Numbered from the stretch's first letter, positions 22,587 through 32,597 are shown. The stretch is 64,000 bases of DNA from Nitrosomonas sp. (GCA_028577615.1 JAJSDU010000012.1:1-64000), one strand, 5' to 3'. Notes: generated from the sequence alone by a model not told the origin. Numbers and translations: made by a program.

Positions 22587-22720
22587 TTGTTGAAAAATGT
22601 GATCGAGGCAGTCGATTGCCTGGCAAAAACAGGCGAGAAAACGGTATTTATACGTGATAAATGCGCATTTTGAGCCTGTTTTTAACGCCGCAGCGGCAAC
22701 GCAGATAATTTTTTCAACAA
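22587..22720. repeat. palindromic intergenic repeat / possible MITE
   Basis: Between convergent genes. Outer arms TTGTTGAAAAAT (from 22587) and ATTTTTTCAACAA (to 22720) are inverted repeats. A central arm AAAAACAGGC (22625-22634) pairs with GCCTGTTTTT (22674-22683); inside it CG and ATTTAT/ATAAAT also pair, giving a long imperfect hairpin. GTTGCCGC (22572) and GCGGCAAC (22693-22700) form another inverted pair interleaved with the outer arms. The hairpin could serve as a bidirectional terminator; similar intergenic palindromes are common in related bacteria, but copy number needs a genome search. Confidence 0.6.
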
Positions 22721-22724
22721 TCTG

Positions 22725-23762
22725 CTAATCCAATGCGTACGGTAATGTTTCTATGGCCAGGACTGCACCCCGCGGCGCTTTCCAGTAAACCTTTCCTGCC
22801 GCCACACTGCTTTGCTGAATCACCGCAAGCACATCATAACCGCCGCGTGGAGATGGTGCAGCGTTGACAATCTTGCCGCAGGATTGATCTTCGAAATCCG
22901 CGCCATACAGATCGTCTCCAGCCGATACGCGATCATCTGTCGCAATATGCGCCCGGTACATGCGGCGTTTGAGTTTGCCCAGATACTGCGTGCGTGCGAC
23001 TATCTCCTGTCCGGGGTAACATCCCTTTTTAAAGCTGACACCGCCGATCAGGTCAAGATTAATCATTTGCGGTATGAATTCTTCCTGTGTTTCCGGCGTA
23101 ATGACGGGTATACCGGCCTGTAGAGTCAACCAGTCCCAATAATCCGCACCGCAAGGCTGCGCGTGCTGACGCAGCAGCATCCAGAATTCCGGTGCTTTTT
23201 CCGGCGTCACAATCAGCTCGATACGGTCTGCTGCGTGGCATACTAACGTTGCCTGCGGCGTCTGCATCACTTCAAGCCGTGGATTGGCATCAATAGCAAT
23301 CTGCATGAATGCGGCAATATGCTCACAAGCCGTTTTTCCTGCAACACCGATGCGTATCCACTGATTACTGCTGTCGCTGACACGTACTTTCGAGCGCAGA
23401 ATAAACATCGACAGTCTCTTCTGTATGGTTGCGCAAAGACTGATTGGCAGCTGCATAAACCATTCATCGCCGCGCTGCCACAGAATAAAATTCACCAGCA
23501 CGCGCCCCTTTGGCGTACAGTAGCTGCCGTACTGCGCCTGATGTTCATTGACCAGTTTCACATCGCAACTAAGCTGATTCTGAAGAAATGTCTGCGCATC
23601 TTCTCCGGAAAATACGAGCAATCCTAAATGCGACAAATCAACCAGTACCGTTTCTGCTCCTATTTTCTGCACTTCAAGCCGGTTTTCGCCGAAACGGACG
23701 ACTTTGTCATTTGTGATAATTGCTTGCTGGGTATGTAGAAAAGTTCGCCAATGCTCTTGCAT
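22725..23762 (-). CDS. ygfZ: tRNA-modifying folate-binding protein YgfZ
   Basis: A 345-residue GcvT-like folate protein used in maintenance of some Fe-S enzymes. The diagnostic KGCYPGQEIVARTQYLGK segment is present. The ATG at 23762 is preferred over the in-frame TTG at 23768. It is convergent with the YeiH-type operon. The 320 bp upstream (23763-24082) hold no gene I can support. Confidence 0.9.
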   Translation of the reverse strand: MQEHWRTFLHTQQAIITNDKVVRFGENRLEVQKIGAETVLVDLSHLGLLVFSGEDAQTFLQNQLSCDVKLVNEHQAQYGSYCTPKGRVLVNFILWQRGDEWFMQLPISLCATIQKRLSMFILRSKVRVSDSSNQWIRIGVAGKTACEHIAAFMQIAIDANPRLEVMQTPQATLVCHAADRIELIVTPEKAPEFWMLLRQHAQPCGADYWDWLTLQAGIPVITPETQEEFIPQMINLDLIGGVSFKKGCYPGQEIVARTQYLGKLKRRMYRAHIATDDRVSAGDDLYGADFEDQSCGKIVNAAPSPRGGYDVLAVIQQSSVAAGKVYWKAPRGAVLAIETLPYALD

Positions 23763-24082
23763 AATCAATCAAATAGAGAAATATCCCCTGCGCAACCGAA
23801 GATTGCAGCATCATAGTCATTCCTGCTCCAGTCTGCTGGCCAGAAATACATTATCGCGCTTTGTGTCAAGTGTCTAAGACATTGCCTGGGATTGAAAAAC
23901 CAAATACGTTTCATTCGGGAGTATCTGAAAAAAACGAAACGCAGAGTGCTTGGAGTACAACAGAGTATGTCAGGGAAAGATCATTCAAAAAATAATAAAG
24001 TCAATGCTGTCCAGCGCACGGAAGCTTTATCCGCTTAATCAGAAATGTCACATGCGAAGTGACAGCAACCTCACTTCTGCGT

Positions 24083-25273
24083 CTAGCTTTGCAGTATCTC
24101 ATGGTAGAGATTTGCGAAGCTATCGCCCACATACGTCATTTGTTCAGTTGTATGCGCCGCATTGACACTGCAGCGCACCAGCGATTTTCCATCGGGTGCG
24201 GCTGGCGGCAGAATCAGATTTACATAAATATTCTTTTCCAGCAAGCGCTGCCAGATCTGGAGCGCCTGCTTCGGATTATCGAGAATTGCGGCAATAACCG
24301 GGCCTGGCTCCGGACCCACCTGGTAACCGATCTCCGCAAGTCTGTTGTAGAGTTGCGTGCAATTCTTCCAGAGTTGTCTGCGTAGATGACTACCTTCTCG
24401 TAGCAATTGCAAGGCGGCACGTGTTGATGCAATAGTTGCCGGGGATGGCGACGCTGTAAAAATGTAGGGATGACTGACATAGCGCAGCTGATCCAGTTGT
24501 GGATGATTGCTCACGCAAAAACCGCCGATACTGCACAGGCTTTTGCTGAATGTACCGGTGATGAAATCAACTTCTTTCTGTAATCCTGTCTTTTCCACCA
24601 GCCCTTGCCCTGTTTCTCCAAGCACACCGAGTGAGTGCGCTTCATCCAGCAACAATGTGCACCGGTATTTATTTTTAAGCTCGACTATATCCGCCAATGG
24701 CGCTTGATCACCAAGCATGCTGTAAATCCCTTCGACGATAATTAACGTCGTTTCTGTGCGGTCGCCCAGGCGGCGCAAGCGTTTTTCCATATCGGCCATG
24801 TCGTTGTGCTTGAAACGGATAATTTCAGCACCACTTAAAATACAGCCATCAAAAATACTGGCATGCGAATCGCCGTCAATCAAAACCGTATCGCCGCGAC
24901 CGACTAATCCGGATATAGTGCCCAAATTGGCTTGATAACCGGTGGTAAAAACGATTCCTGAGCCGCAGTCATAAAAATCCGCAAACTCGCGCTCTAGCGC
25001 TCGATGCCCGTAATAACTGCCATTTGCCATGCGTGATCCGGTTGTTCCTGTGCCTTCTTCATCAAGCGCCTTGTGCGCCGCCTGTATGCATTCAGGTGCA
25101 AATGTCAATCCCAGGTAATTGTTTGTTCCCAGCAGCAGTACGCGACGCTTCCCAATCCTGGCTTCTGTGGCCGAATACACTTCTTCAATGGGAATACCAA
25201 AAGCGCCAACGCCTTCGGGCAACATCGCTTTTCTTGCCGCCGCAGCTGCATCAAGTTTTTCCAGTAAATTCAT
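24083..25273 (-). CDS. spt: serine palmitoyltransferase-like alpha-oxoamine synthase
   Basis: A 396-residue PLP enzyme of the AONS family (SPT, KBL, BioF). Lys244 in GTFSKSLCSIGGF is the expected PLP Schiff-base residue, His138 (DSHASIF) should stack on PLP, and LLLDEAHSLGVLG carries the conserved Asp210/His213. GTNNYLGLTF and GTTGSRMANG match bacterial SPTs more closely than BioF. It should condense an acyl thioester with an amino acid, probably serine. It lies 3 bp after a dedicated ACP gene, in a four-gene minus-strand cluster with a reductase and an acyl-AMP ligase, the set found in bacterial ceramide clusters. A separate ceramide synthase is not in the window. Biotin or autoinducer synthase is an alternative. 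Confidence 0.82.
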   Translation of the reverse strand: MNLLEKLDAAAAARKAMLPEGVGAFGIPIEEVYSATEARIGKRRVLLLGTNNYLGLTFAPECIQAAHKALDEEGTGTTGSRMANGSYYGHRALEREFADFYDCGSGIVFTTGYQANLGTISGLVGRGDTVLIDGDSHASIFDGCILSGAEIIRFKHNDMADMEKRLRRLGDRTETTLIIVEGIYSMLGDQAPLADIVELKNKYRCTLLLDEAHSLGVLGETGQGLVEKTGLQKEVDFITGTFSKSLCSIGGFCVSNHPQLDQLRYVSHPYIFTASPSPATIASTRAALQLLREGSHLRRQLWKNCTQLYNRLAEIGYQVGPEPGPVIAAILDNPKQALQIWQRLLEKNIYVNLILPPAAPDGKSLVRCSVNAAHTTEQMTYVGDSFANLYHEILQS

Positions 25274-25276
25274 TTA

Positions 25277-25531
25277 TCAGGATGCAGATTTAATTTTGGA
25301 AATGAGACTTGCCAATTCATGCACGGTTTGCACATCTGCCAATGCGTTTATCGGTATCGAGATATCAAACGCATCTTCTATTTCCATGATGAGGTTGAGC
25401 AATTTGACTGAATCAATGGATAACTCACTGATCAGATTGGTTTCTGCTGTGATATTTACTTCCGAGTCAGCCAGGCTGTCGAGACGATCACAAAGCAATT
25501 CAATGATCTCGTTGTAATTATTGTTTGTCAT
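25277..25531 (-). CDS. dedicated acyl carrier protein
   Basis: An 84-residue ACP with the 4'-phosphopantetheine serine at 41 (SIDSVKLLNLIMEIE), where the usual DSL is DSV. It is more divergent than fatty-acid AcpP, as expected for a pathway-specific carrier. It lies between the SPT-like gene (3 bp) and the reductase gene (19 bp), so it probably presents the acyl group to SPT. Confidence 0.9.
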   Translation of the reverse strand: MTNNNYNEIIELLCDRLDSLADSEVNITAETNLISELSIDSVKLLNLIMEIEDAFDISIPINALADVQTVHELASLISKIKSAS

Positions 25532-25550
25532 AACTTATGTCTAGGTATAA

Positions 25551-26462
25551 CTATAATAGTTGTGGCAATGCATCATGCAAACGAATGCGAGGCTGCCAGT
25601 AAGGCAGTGCACGAATTAAAGGCGCATTATCACATACCCAGTCATGGTGGTGTAACTCTTTTACTTTCCCAGGAGTCAGCATGGGAGAATACCGCAAAAT
25701 TCTTGCCAGCCAAAGATTCGCAATGGCGATATTCTTTATCAGAAAATGAGGCACTACAACGCAACGAACCGGTCTGTTCCATATTTCCTGAGCTAAAGTT
25801 GCCAGTGACTGGAAGCTATACCCTCCTGCCATGCCATCATCAAGCTCGTAAATACCCGGACAGGGCGCATCAAGATCAAGCCACACTCGAATTGCGGAAA
25901 TCAGATCGTCAACATGTAACAATCCAAAACGGTTCTTTAATTGACCGACAACCGGAAGAAATCCTTTACTGGCTGCCTGAAAAAGCGGTTTCAACTCTTT
26001 ATCGCCTGGACCGTATACCGCAGTCGGTCTGAAAATTGTCCAAGACAGTCCCAGTGCGGGATCAATGACCAGCTGCTCAGCCTGTTTTTTACTTTTAGCG
26101 TACCAAGACAGTTCAGATTGTCTGGCAGCAAGTGAAGAAATGAACAGAAAACGCGGCAGTTGTTTTTGCCTAACCACCACGTCAAGGAGATTTTGAGTTC
26201 CGGTCACATTGGTATGCGAAAATTCATCAAATGAACTGCCTCGTACAGTCCCTGCACAGTGAATAACTGCTGAGGCATCTTCCACGAGATCAGTTAAAGC
26301 TGACAGATTATCAAGGTCACCATGAATCCAATTAATGAAATCTGTATTCGCTTTTTTTTTCCGGGTAATCGCTTTTACTCGCCAACCTGCCTCGACAAGG
26401 CTATTGACAAGTCTCTGTCCAATAAAACCAGTAGCGCCAGTGACAGCTACCAATTTTTGCAT
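25551..26462 (-). CDS. cerR: NAD-dependent epimerase/reductase (ceramide-reductase-like)
   Basis: A 303-residue extended short-chain dehydrogenase. The Rossmann motif TGATGFIG (8-15) and catalytic Ser110-Tyr121-Lys125 (YAKSK) are visible; RPTAVYGPGD marks the epimerase group. In the Caulobacter sphingolipid cluster an epimerase-like protein reduces the 3-keto group of ceramide, so by context this is the ketone reductase. The cerR name rests on context only. Confidence 0.75.
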   Translation of the reverse strand: MQKLVAVTGATGFIGQRLVNSLVEAGWRVKAITRKKKANTDFINWIHGDLDNLSALTDLVEDASAVIHCAGTVRGSSFDEFSHTNVTGTQNLLDVVVRQKQLPRFLFISSLAARQSELSWYAKSKKQAEQLVIDPALGLSWTIFRPTAVYGPGDKELKPLFQAASKGFLPVVGQLKNRFGLLHVDDLISAIRVWLDLDAPCPGIYELDDGMAGGYSFQSLATLAQEIWNRPVRCVVVPHFLIKNIAIANLWLARILRYSPMLTPGKVKELHHHDWVCDNAPLIRALPYWQPRIRLHDALPQLL

Positions 26463-26467
26463 GGAGA

Positions 26468-28339
26468 CTAACGTTCCCCGGATTCCACCATCGCGAGCTG
26501 ATCATGCAGATTCGTACGCTGTATATAACCTTGCCGCGCCGCAAAACGAGACAACTTACCTGAAGATGTTCTAGGCAGCGTATGCGGTGGCACGAGTTCT
26601 ACGATACAGTTCACACCAAAAGCCATATAAACGAGTTGCTGCAACCGCTTGATCAACATATGGCGTTCTGCCAATGAGGTCAACCTGCATTCAATGACCA
26701 GAACAACTGTTGTGGATCCATCTTCATTATTTACACCAAAAGCCGATGCTTCTCTCGATCTGACTTCAGGTTGCTGCTCGGCAAGTTCTTCAATGTCTTG
26801 CGCACGAATATTGCGCCCATTGACAATTATGACATCTGTTCGTCGCCCTGTGATATACAAATCGCCTTCATAAAGAAAACCTATATCCCCGGTATCAAGC
26901 CAGTTTTCCGGTTTTAATGCATTTTTTGTTTCTTCTGGATTATTGAAATAACCCAGCATGACGCTAGCGCCTTGCACGAGCACGCTACCAAGCATCCTTT
27001 CTCCCAGTTGCCGCCCTTCATCATCGATAATCTTAACGATGTGCCCGGGCAACGGCTTTCCGCAATTGACAAATTCATTGCTTTTGCGTTCCTCGGCCTG
27101 CAGCTTGACAGCCATTCGTTTATCGACAAGCGTTTTACTGTCGATTTGTATGCTATCAAATCCATTACCTATTTTTGAGAATGTTACGGCCAACGTTGAT
27201 TCAGCCAAACCGTAGCAGGGAAGAAACGCATTTTCATTAAATCCTGAAGAGGAAAATTTTTCAGCAAACTTCCTCAGCGTATCCGGGCGAATCATTTCAG
27301 CGCCAATCCCAGCAGCTCTCCAGCAGCTCAAGTCAAGATCCTTCAAGTCTGTCTCTCGTGCGCGCATAGTGCATAACTTAAGGCCAAAAGGCTGACTGAA
27401 TGCTATTGTACAGCGATTACGGCTAATCAATTTGAGCCATTGCAATGGTCGTATCGCAAAATCGCGTGTTGCCAGATAATCAACGGATATCTGCGTAACC
27501 ATCGGCGCCAGAACCAGACCAACCAAGCCCATATCATGGTAGAAAGGCAACCAGGATGCAGAACGATCGTCAGGTCTTACTTCCAGACCATTACGCACTA
27601 TTCCTTTTAAGTTACACATGAGTGCGTGCTCAGTAATAATCACACCTCGCGGCATACGTGTACTGCCTGACGTAAATTGCAGATAAGCAACTTCATCAGG
27701 CTTATTGGACTGCAGTGGCATTGCTTGTACCGGAAATTCACTTAACTGCGCGGGCGTACCGATCCAGTTTAAAGCAGTTACTTTTTCAGCTGCTTCTTCG
27801 AGAAAATTAATGTAATCAAGATTTGCAATTGCCAGACTTGCTTGACTGCTTTCAAGCAATCCCCTCAGCTGTTGCACGTAGATTCCGTGACTGCCTAAAT
27901 TAACAGGTACAGGCATTGCAAATGGAACTAACCCGGCATATCGGCAAGCAAAAAATAACTCAATAAATTCAGGTGATGTATCGGCTATGATAGCAACACG
28001 ACTGCCGCGCTCTAGCCCGAAACCAGACATGCACTGCGCCAATCTGCGCGCATTATCTCTAAGCAGACTATACGGCAACACCGAACGCAGCTCACCTTTT
28101 GCATTGTAAAAATTGTATCCGGTGATTCCCTGCGCAGCATATTCAAGTGCGTTGATTAAAGTATCAAAGCCCGCCAATTGCTGCACGAGCGTATTCTGTG
28201 TTGGTGTTGGTGTTAGCTGCGTTTCGTTGGAAGGCTGAAAATCAAACGCCTGCATACGCGGAGCGTTCAACTTGGTTATTGTCGAACTCAAGATCTTCCC
28301 CTCGAAGTAATATGACTTGTGCTTTTCTTCATCTTGCAT
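26468..28339 (-). CDS. fatty acyl-AMP ligase / acyl-ACP synthetase
   Basis: About 623 residues of an adenylate-forming enzyme with the P-loop FTSGSTRMPRG, the core CYGLAESTLAVTF and the C-terminal LDTGDIGFLYEGDLYITGR. The domain starts about 50 residues into the reading frame. The start is uncertain: ATG at 28339, ATG at 28255, or TTG at 28372; none has a strong ribosome site. FAAL-type enzymes activate fatty acids as AMP esters and pass them to carrier proteins; with the neighbouring ACP and SPT, it probably loads the acyl chain for sphingoid or related lipid synthesis. It is the first gene of the minus-strand cluster. Confidence 0.85.
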   Translation of the reverse strand: MQDEEKHKSYYFEGKILSSTITKLNAPRMQAFDFQPSNETQLTPTPTQNTLVQQLAGFDTLINALEYAAQGITGYNFYNAKGELRSVLPYSLLRDNARRLAQCMSGFGLERGSRVAIIADTSPEFIELFFACRYAGLVPFAMPVPVNLGSHGIYVQQLRGLLESSQASLAIANLDYINFLEEAAEKVTALNWIGTPAQLSEFPVQAMPLQSNKPDEVAYLQFTSGSTRMPRGVIITEHALMCNLKGIVRNGLEVRPDDRSASWLPFYHDMGLVGLVLAPMVTQISVDYLATRDFAIRPLQWLKLISRNRCTIAFSQPFGLKLCTMRARETDLKDLDLSCWRAAGIGAEMIRPDTLRKFAEKFSSSGFNENAFLPCYGLAESTLAVTFSKIGNGFDSIQIDSKTLVDKRMAVKLQAEERKSNEFVNCGKPLPGHIVKIIDDEGRQLGERMLGSVLVQGASVMLGYFNNPEETKNALKPENWLDTGDIGFLYEGDLYITGRRTDVIIVNGRNIRAQDIEELAEQQPEVRSREASAFGVNNEDGSTTVVLVIECRLTSLAERHMLIKRLQQLVYMAFGVNCIVELVPPHTLPRTSSGKLSRFAARQGYIQRTNLHDQLAMVESGER

Positions 28340-28821
28340 TCCCTGGCAAGAAATCCCGATATCGCGTGCCAACCTTGATTCTCTGCCTTAATTTTGATTC
28401 TTTTTTATGATTCTATTTCTACAGGCTGGAATTCTTAACTCAAATGCTGACCGCTGACATTGCTCTTAATTATTAATAAGTGTGTCGTATTTGACCAAAG
28501 CGCAGCTTATATAAGGAGCTTTTATGTGTCAAGGCAATATTAGGCATCTGTTGCGTCAAAACAACAACACTAGAATCATAGTGGCAGATTCTCTTTCGAC
28601 TACTCCTGAGTTCATTTGACAATCCAATCGAATTTGAATGTTCACATGAAATCCTGGTTAGTGAAGTTTTTCTAATACCGGATTCCGTTTCCTTTAAGGA
28701 GAAAGAATGCGGCAAGAACCTGTTACTCCGTGATCCTGACGTCAACACAATGAGAAAGTATTATTGCGATTCAAAAGTCACAGGTAACTGTTTTCATTCC
28801 GGGCCACCAAAAGATTACCTG

Positions 28822-28838
28822 ATTATCATAATGATAAT
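28822..28838. promoter_or_regulatory. Fur-like palindrome in gene-poor region
   Basis: A perfect 8-1-8 inverted repeat, ATTATCAT-A-ATGATAAT, matching GATAAT hexamers of Fur boxes but with the half-sites everted relative to the standard 7-1-7 core. It lies in an 855-bp gap (28340-29194) in which I see no convincing gene; open frames there have no ribosome site. Function uncertain. Confidence 0.35.
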
Positions 28839-29194
28839 GCGAAACTTTAACGTACCGTTCGACATGAGATTCAGAACCCCCGTCTTTGGCTTCCGGATGT
28901 GCAGTTGACTGGCTACTCACAGAACGCAATCACATAATCCAGTCTGCAATTCAAATGATCAGCCCCGGTATTTCGCCAGCAGTCAAATGAGACATCCTAG
29001 CGCAGATTTGGTACAGGCCAATCGTTGTAAAACCATGCAGCCATCAGGAGACATATACTTGATTTTGCCGCGCGCGAAACTCACACTGCTTTCGGCGGCA
29101 TAGGTACTGTGATAGAGTTTTGCAAAAGTCTCAGCTATTTATGATAATAATGGCGGTTAAAGACTTTATTTCCAAACTTACGGAGGATGTATCA

Positions 29195-29821
29195 ATGAAA
29201 TCACTTGAAATTAGAAGCTTATCAACCGGAGTCGTTCTTTTGTTAGCGGTTGTTCTCTTATCGGCATGCGGTAATAGAGAAAACGCCGATTCGACGAAAA
29301 ATGAACAAGCCGGGATGAATACCAAAGAAAGCAGAGAAACTACCATTGCGCCTGAACCGATAACCAGTTTGGAAAATGTAGAAGAAATACAAACATTTGG
29401 TGATTTTGAATCAGAAAATGAAATTGCATCGATGGAAGGTGTTCTGGATGGTTTCTCGGAATCAGTTGACGAAGGTCTTAACGCTGCCGGAGAAGCTGTC
29501 AACGAATCCACAGACACCATGATGGGTGCCATTGAAGACAGCATCACAACGACACAAGATACCATCGTTGATCTGAAGGAAGATGCCAGCGCCGCAGTTG
29601 CTGAAATCATTGATGATGCCGATCAAGTTGTCGCGGCCAATCCTAATCTTATTCGTCAAGTGCAGCAGGCGCTTGCAAAAGCCGGCTACAAACCCGGCCC
29701 GGCTGACGGTGTCAGCGGCCCCAGGACATTGGCAGCACTAAAAAGCTTTCAACAGGACAATAATCTGGCATCAGGAGAGTTAACCAAAGAAACCCTTCGC
29801 GCACTTGGCGTAGATTACTAA
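29195..29821 (+). CDS. lipoprotein with peptidoglycan-binding domain
   Basis: A 208-residue lipoprotein: a signal peptide with lipobox LLSACG (about residue 25), an acidic, Glu/Asp/Ala-rich linker of about 110 residues with heptad-like helices (EAVNESTDTMMGAIED), and a C-terminal PG_binding_1 domain (LIRQVQQALAKAGYKPGPADGV and SFQQDNN). It should span from a membrane to the peptidoglycan. The start at 29195 has a CGGAGG site; a longer frame from 29120 lacks one. It sits between the two lipid gene sets. Confidence 0.87.
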   Translation: MKSLEIRSLSTGVVLLLAVVLLSACGNRENADSTKNEQAGMNTKESRETTIAPEPITSLENVEEIQTFGDFESENEIASMEGVLDGFSESVDEGLNAAGEAVNESTDTMMGAIEDSITTTQDTIVDLKEDASAAVAEIIDDADQVVAANPNLIRQVQQALAKAGYKPGPADGVSGPRTLAALKSFQQDNNLASGELTKETLRALGVDY

Positions 29822-29850
29822 AACTGAGTAGCCAGCATATCATCCTATTC

Positions 29851-29890
29851 TGCCAGGGATTCAAATCATTTCTTTTGACACCCCCTGGCA
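29851..29890. terminator. two-part hairpin after the lipoprotein gene
   Basis: TGCCAGGG (29851-29858) pairs with CCCTGGCA (29883-29890), and TCAAA/TTTGA pair inside, giving a two-part stem-loop 30 bp after the lipoprotein stop. No U-run follows, so it is not a classical rho-independent terminator; it may end or protect the transcript. The gap to hpnH is about 460 bp and otherwise empty. Confidence 0.4.
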
Positions 29891-30280
29891 CACAACAAGG
29901 ACTAAGATAGGTGATATTGTCAGACGCATCGCATAAATTATTCCAAGAAACGGGCACTGTTGTTTTCATACAAAACGGAAAAGAGATCAAGCTCCGGCCA
30001 ATATCATCAAGATCAATTAACTGTATAATAGAAAGCTTTGCTGGCTAGCAGCAAAATAAAAAATCCATTCATCCACATTGAATCTGTTTCTGTTTCCAGA
30101 CGTAATGATAGAAAAATGGATTAAATACTTTCGATGTTGTTCTTATTCGGCATTTCATGCCTGAAACTGTTTTAACGAATTGAGTATAATTCTTCTGATC
30201 TTAAAAACAACTTACCACAATTTGTTGGATCTGAACAAAAATCAATCGTCGTTTAATGAAGTATTTTGGAGGTTTTAACC

Positions 30281-31399
30281 ATGGGAGTTCCTTTACGCCA
30301 GCAGATTGCGGTTGGCAGCTATCTGATCAAACAAAAAATTAAAGGTGTTAAAAAATATCCTTTAGTACTGATGCTTGAGCCGTTGTTTCGCTGCAATCTG
30401 GCATGTGCTGGCTGCGGAAAAATTGCACATCCGGAAGAAACTCTGGACAAGCGTCTGTCTTATGAAGAATGCATGCAGGCAGTGGACGAGTGCGGCGCGC
30501 CCATGGTTTCAATTCCCGGTGGAGAACCTCTGTTGCATAAAGACATGCCGCGTATCGTTGACGGCATTATCAAACGCAAAAAATATGTTTATCTTTGCAC
30601 AAACGCGCTGCTGCTCAAGAAGCGTATGAGTGATTACTCACCTTCGCCATATCTTACTTTTTCCGTGCACCTCGATGGCATGAAAGAACGCCACGATGCT
30701 TCGGTATGCCAGGAAGGTGTTTTTGATCGCGCGGTTGAAGCTATCAAATTAGCGCTGGATAGAGGCTTCCGCGTCACCGTTAACTGCACCCTGTTTCAAG
30801 GAGAAACACCAGAAGATGTCGCCGAGTTTCTGGATTATGTAACTGAATTGGGAGTAGAAGGCGTAACAATTGCACCGGGATTCAGTTATGAACACGCACC
30901 GAGGCAGGATGTTTTCATCAAAGGTGCGGATACCAAACGGTTATTTCGGGGTATCTTTGAATTGGGAAAAAAACTGAAACGCAAATGGCGACTCAATCAC
31001 TCAGCGCTTTATCTGGATTTTCTGGCGGGAAATCAGGATTACAAATGTACGCCATGGGGAAATCCGACGCGCAATGTATTCGGTTGGCAAAAGCCATGCT
31101 ATCTGCTGTCCGATGAAGGCTACGTCAAAACTTTTCAGGAACTGCTCGATACCACGCCATGGGAAAAGTACGGCAACGCCAACAATCCTAAATGTGCGCA
31201 ATGCATGGCACACTGTGGCTATGAAGCAACTGCAGTGGAAGATACGTTGCGCAATCCTTGGAAAGCCTTTGTGATGTCCTTGAAGGGCCCCAGAACAACA
31301 GGCGAAATGATTGCAGAACCAATACCAAAATGGGCTGTTGAAGGAAGCAAGAAAGCAAAAAAACTCGCTGAAATCCCCGTTACCATTTCGGATAAATAA
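30281..31399 (+). CDS. hpnH: adenosyl-hopene transferase HpnH (radical SAM)
   Basis: A 372-residue radical SAM enzyme with CX3CX2C cysteines 38, 42 and 45 (RCNLACAGCGK). It joins the 5'-deoxyadenosyl radical to hopene, the first step in extended hopanoid synthesis. Extra Cys-rich motif CAQCMAHCGYE is also family-typical. The start at 30281 follows a TTTTGGAGG site. It is the first gene of the hpnH-hpnB-hpnM-hpnN operon. Confidence 0.95.
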   Translation: MGVPLRQQIAVGSYLIKQKIKGVKKYPLVLMLEPLFRCNLACAGCGKIAHPEETLDKRLSYEECMQAVDECGAPMVSIPGGEPLLHKDMPRIVDGIIKRKKYVYLCTNALLLKKRMSDYSPSPYLTFSVHLDGMKERHDASVCQEGVFDRAVEAIKLALDRGFRVTVNCTLFQGETPEDVAEFLDYVTELGVEGVTIAPGFSYEHAPRQDVFIKGADTKRLFRGIFELGKKLKRKWRLNHSALYLDFLAGNQDYKCTPWGNPTRNVFGWQKPCYLLSDEGYVKTFQELLDTTPWEKYGNANNPKCAQCMAHCGYEATAVEDTLRNPWKAFVMSLKGPRTTGEMIAEPIPKWAVEGSKKAKKLAEIPVTISDK

Positions 31400-31454
31400 T
31401 CGAATCCAGTCTACTGTGATTGAATAGCCAGGCTGAATCGCATAAACTTGTGCA

Positions 31455-32597
31455 ATGGTCGAATTGTTAGTGCACAGCGCCACATATGGTGGCGCTTTGG
31501 GGGTGGTCTGCTGGCTGTCCTTGTTGCTACTTCCCTGGCGGCCGATCAGCACGCACGAACAGATTGAATCCGATCCCGGTCAGCAGCCTAACCAAAATTT
31601 GAGCGACATCACAGTGTTGATTCCGGCGCGTAATGAAGCACCTTTCATTCAGCACACACTTGACGGCTTAAAGGCACAAGGCGAAGACTTGCAAGTGATT
31701 GTAGTCGACGACCAGTCTACCGATGAAACGGCACAACTGGCCTATCAGAAAGGTGCACAGGTAATTACAGGAACTACGCCACCGACAGGATGGAGCGGCA
31801 AACTCTGGGCGCTCGAGCAAGGTCTTAAGCATATCACCACCCCCTATACACTGCTGCTTGATGCAGATATCACATTATCTCAAGGCATTATTGCAACATT
31901 GAAAAATAAAATATTGACTGAAAATCGTTCAATGGTATCGCTAATGGCAAAGCCGCCTATGGATACACTTATTGAACGCATGTTAATGCCCGCATTTATC
32001 TTTTTTTTCAAACTGCTTTATCCGTTCGGGCTGACCAACAAACCGGACTCACGGATGGCCGCCGCCGCGGGTGGATGCATATTGATCGAAACCCAGGCAT
32101 TGCGCTCTGTTGGCGCTTTCAGCAGTCTACATGATGCACTCATTGATGATTGTACACTAGCCGCACGCATCAAACATTCCGGTAAAAATATCTGGCTGGG
32201 ACTGAGTCATGCCGCATGCAGCCATCGTGGCTATCAAGGACTCGGGCCAATTTGGGAAATGGTTGCGCGCACAGCTTATACTCAGCTCAATTACTCAATG
32301 GTCCTATTACTATTGTGCACGGTCATCATGCTGTCGATGTTCTGGCTCGCACCTTTTGCGTTTTTATTGCCGCCCGATCCGAAAACTTATATGATCAGCT
32401 TAATTGCCTGTTCGGCAATGTACTATGCTTACAAACCGACTTTAAACTATTACCGCCGCTCCCCCTTATGGATTTTTACGCTTCCTTTTACTGGCACACT
32501 GTACCTTGCCATGACATGGACATCGGCAATACGCTACTGGCGCGGGGAGCGCGCTCGCTGGAAAGACCGTCACTATGAAAGCAAAACAGATCATTAA
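31455..32597 (+). CDS. hpnB: hopene-associated glycosyltransferase HpnB
   Basis: A 380-residue GT2-family membrane glycosyltransferase. An N-terminal helix is followed by the catalytic fold: VLIPARNEA, VVDDQSTDETA and the metal motif LLLDADI; C-terminal helices (about 280-365) anchor it to the inner membrane. HpnB is the hopanoid-cluster glycosyltransferase of unknown exact acceptor. The next gene starts 23 bp before its stop. Confidence 0.88.
   Translation: MVELLVHSATYGGALGVVCWLSLLLLPWRPISTHEQIESDPGQQPNQNLSDITVLIPARNEAPFIQHTLDGLKAQGEDLQVIVVDDQSTDETAQLAYQKGAQVITGTTPPTGWSGKLWALEQGLKHITTPYTLLLDADITLSQGIIATLKNKILTENRSMVSLMAKPPMDTLIERMLMPAFIFFFKLLYPFGLTNKPDSRMAAAAGGCILIETQALRSVGAFSSLHDALIDDCTLAARIKHSGKNIWLGLSHAACSHRGYQGLGPIWEMVARTAYTQLNYSMVLLLLCTVIMLSMFWLAPFAFLLPPDPKTYMISLIACSAMYYAYKPTLNYYRRSPLWIFTLPFTGTLYLAMTWTSAIRYWRGERARWKDRHYESKTDH

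Noticed and set aside
28473..28748. Minus-strand 91-residue open frame in the gap before the lipoprotein
   Set aside because: No ribosome site and no recognised motif; composition resembles noncoding DNA.
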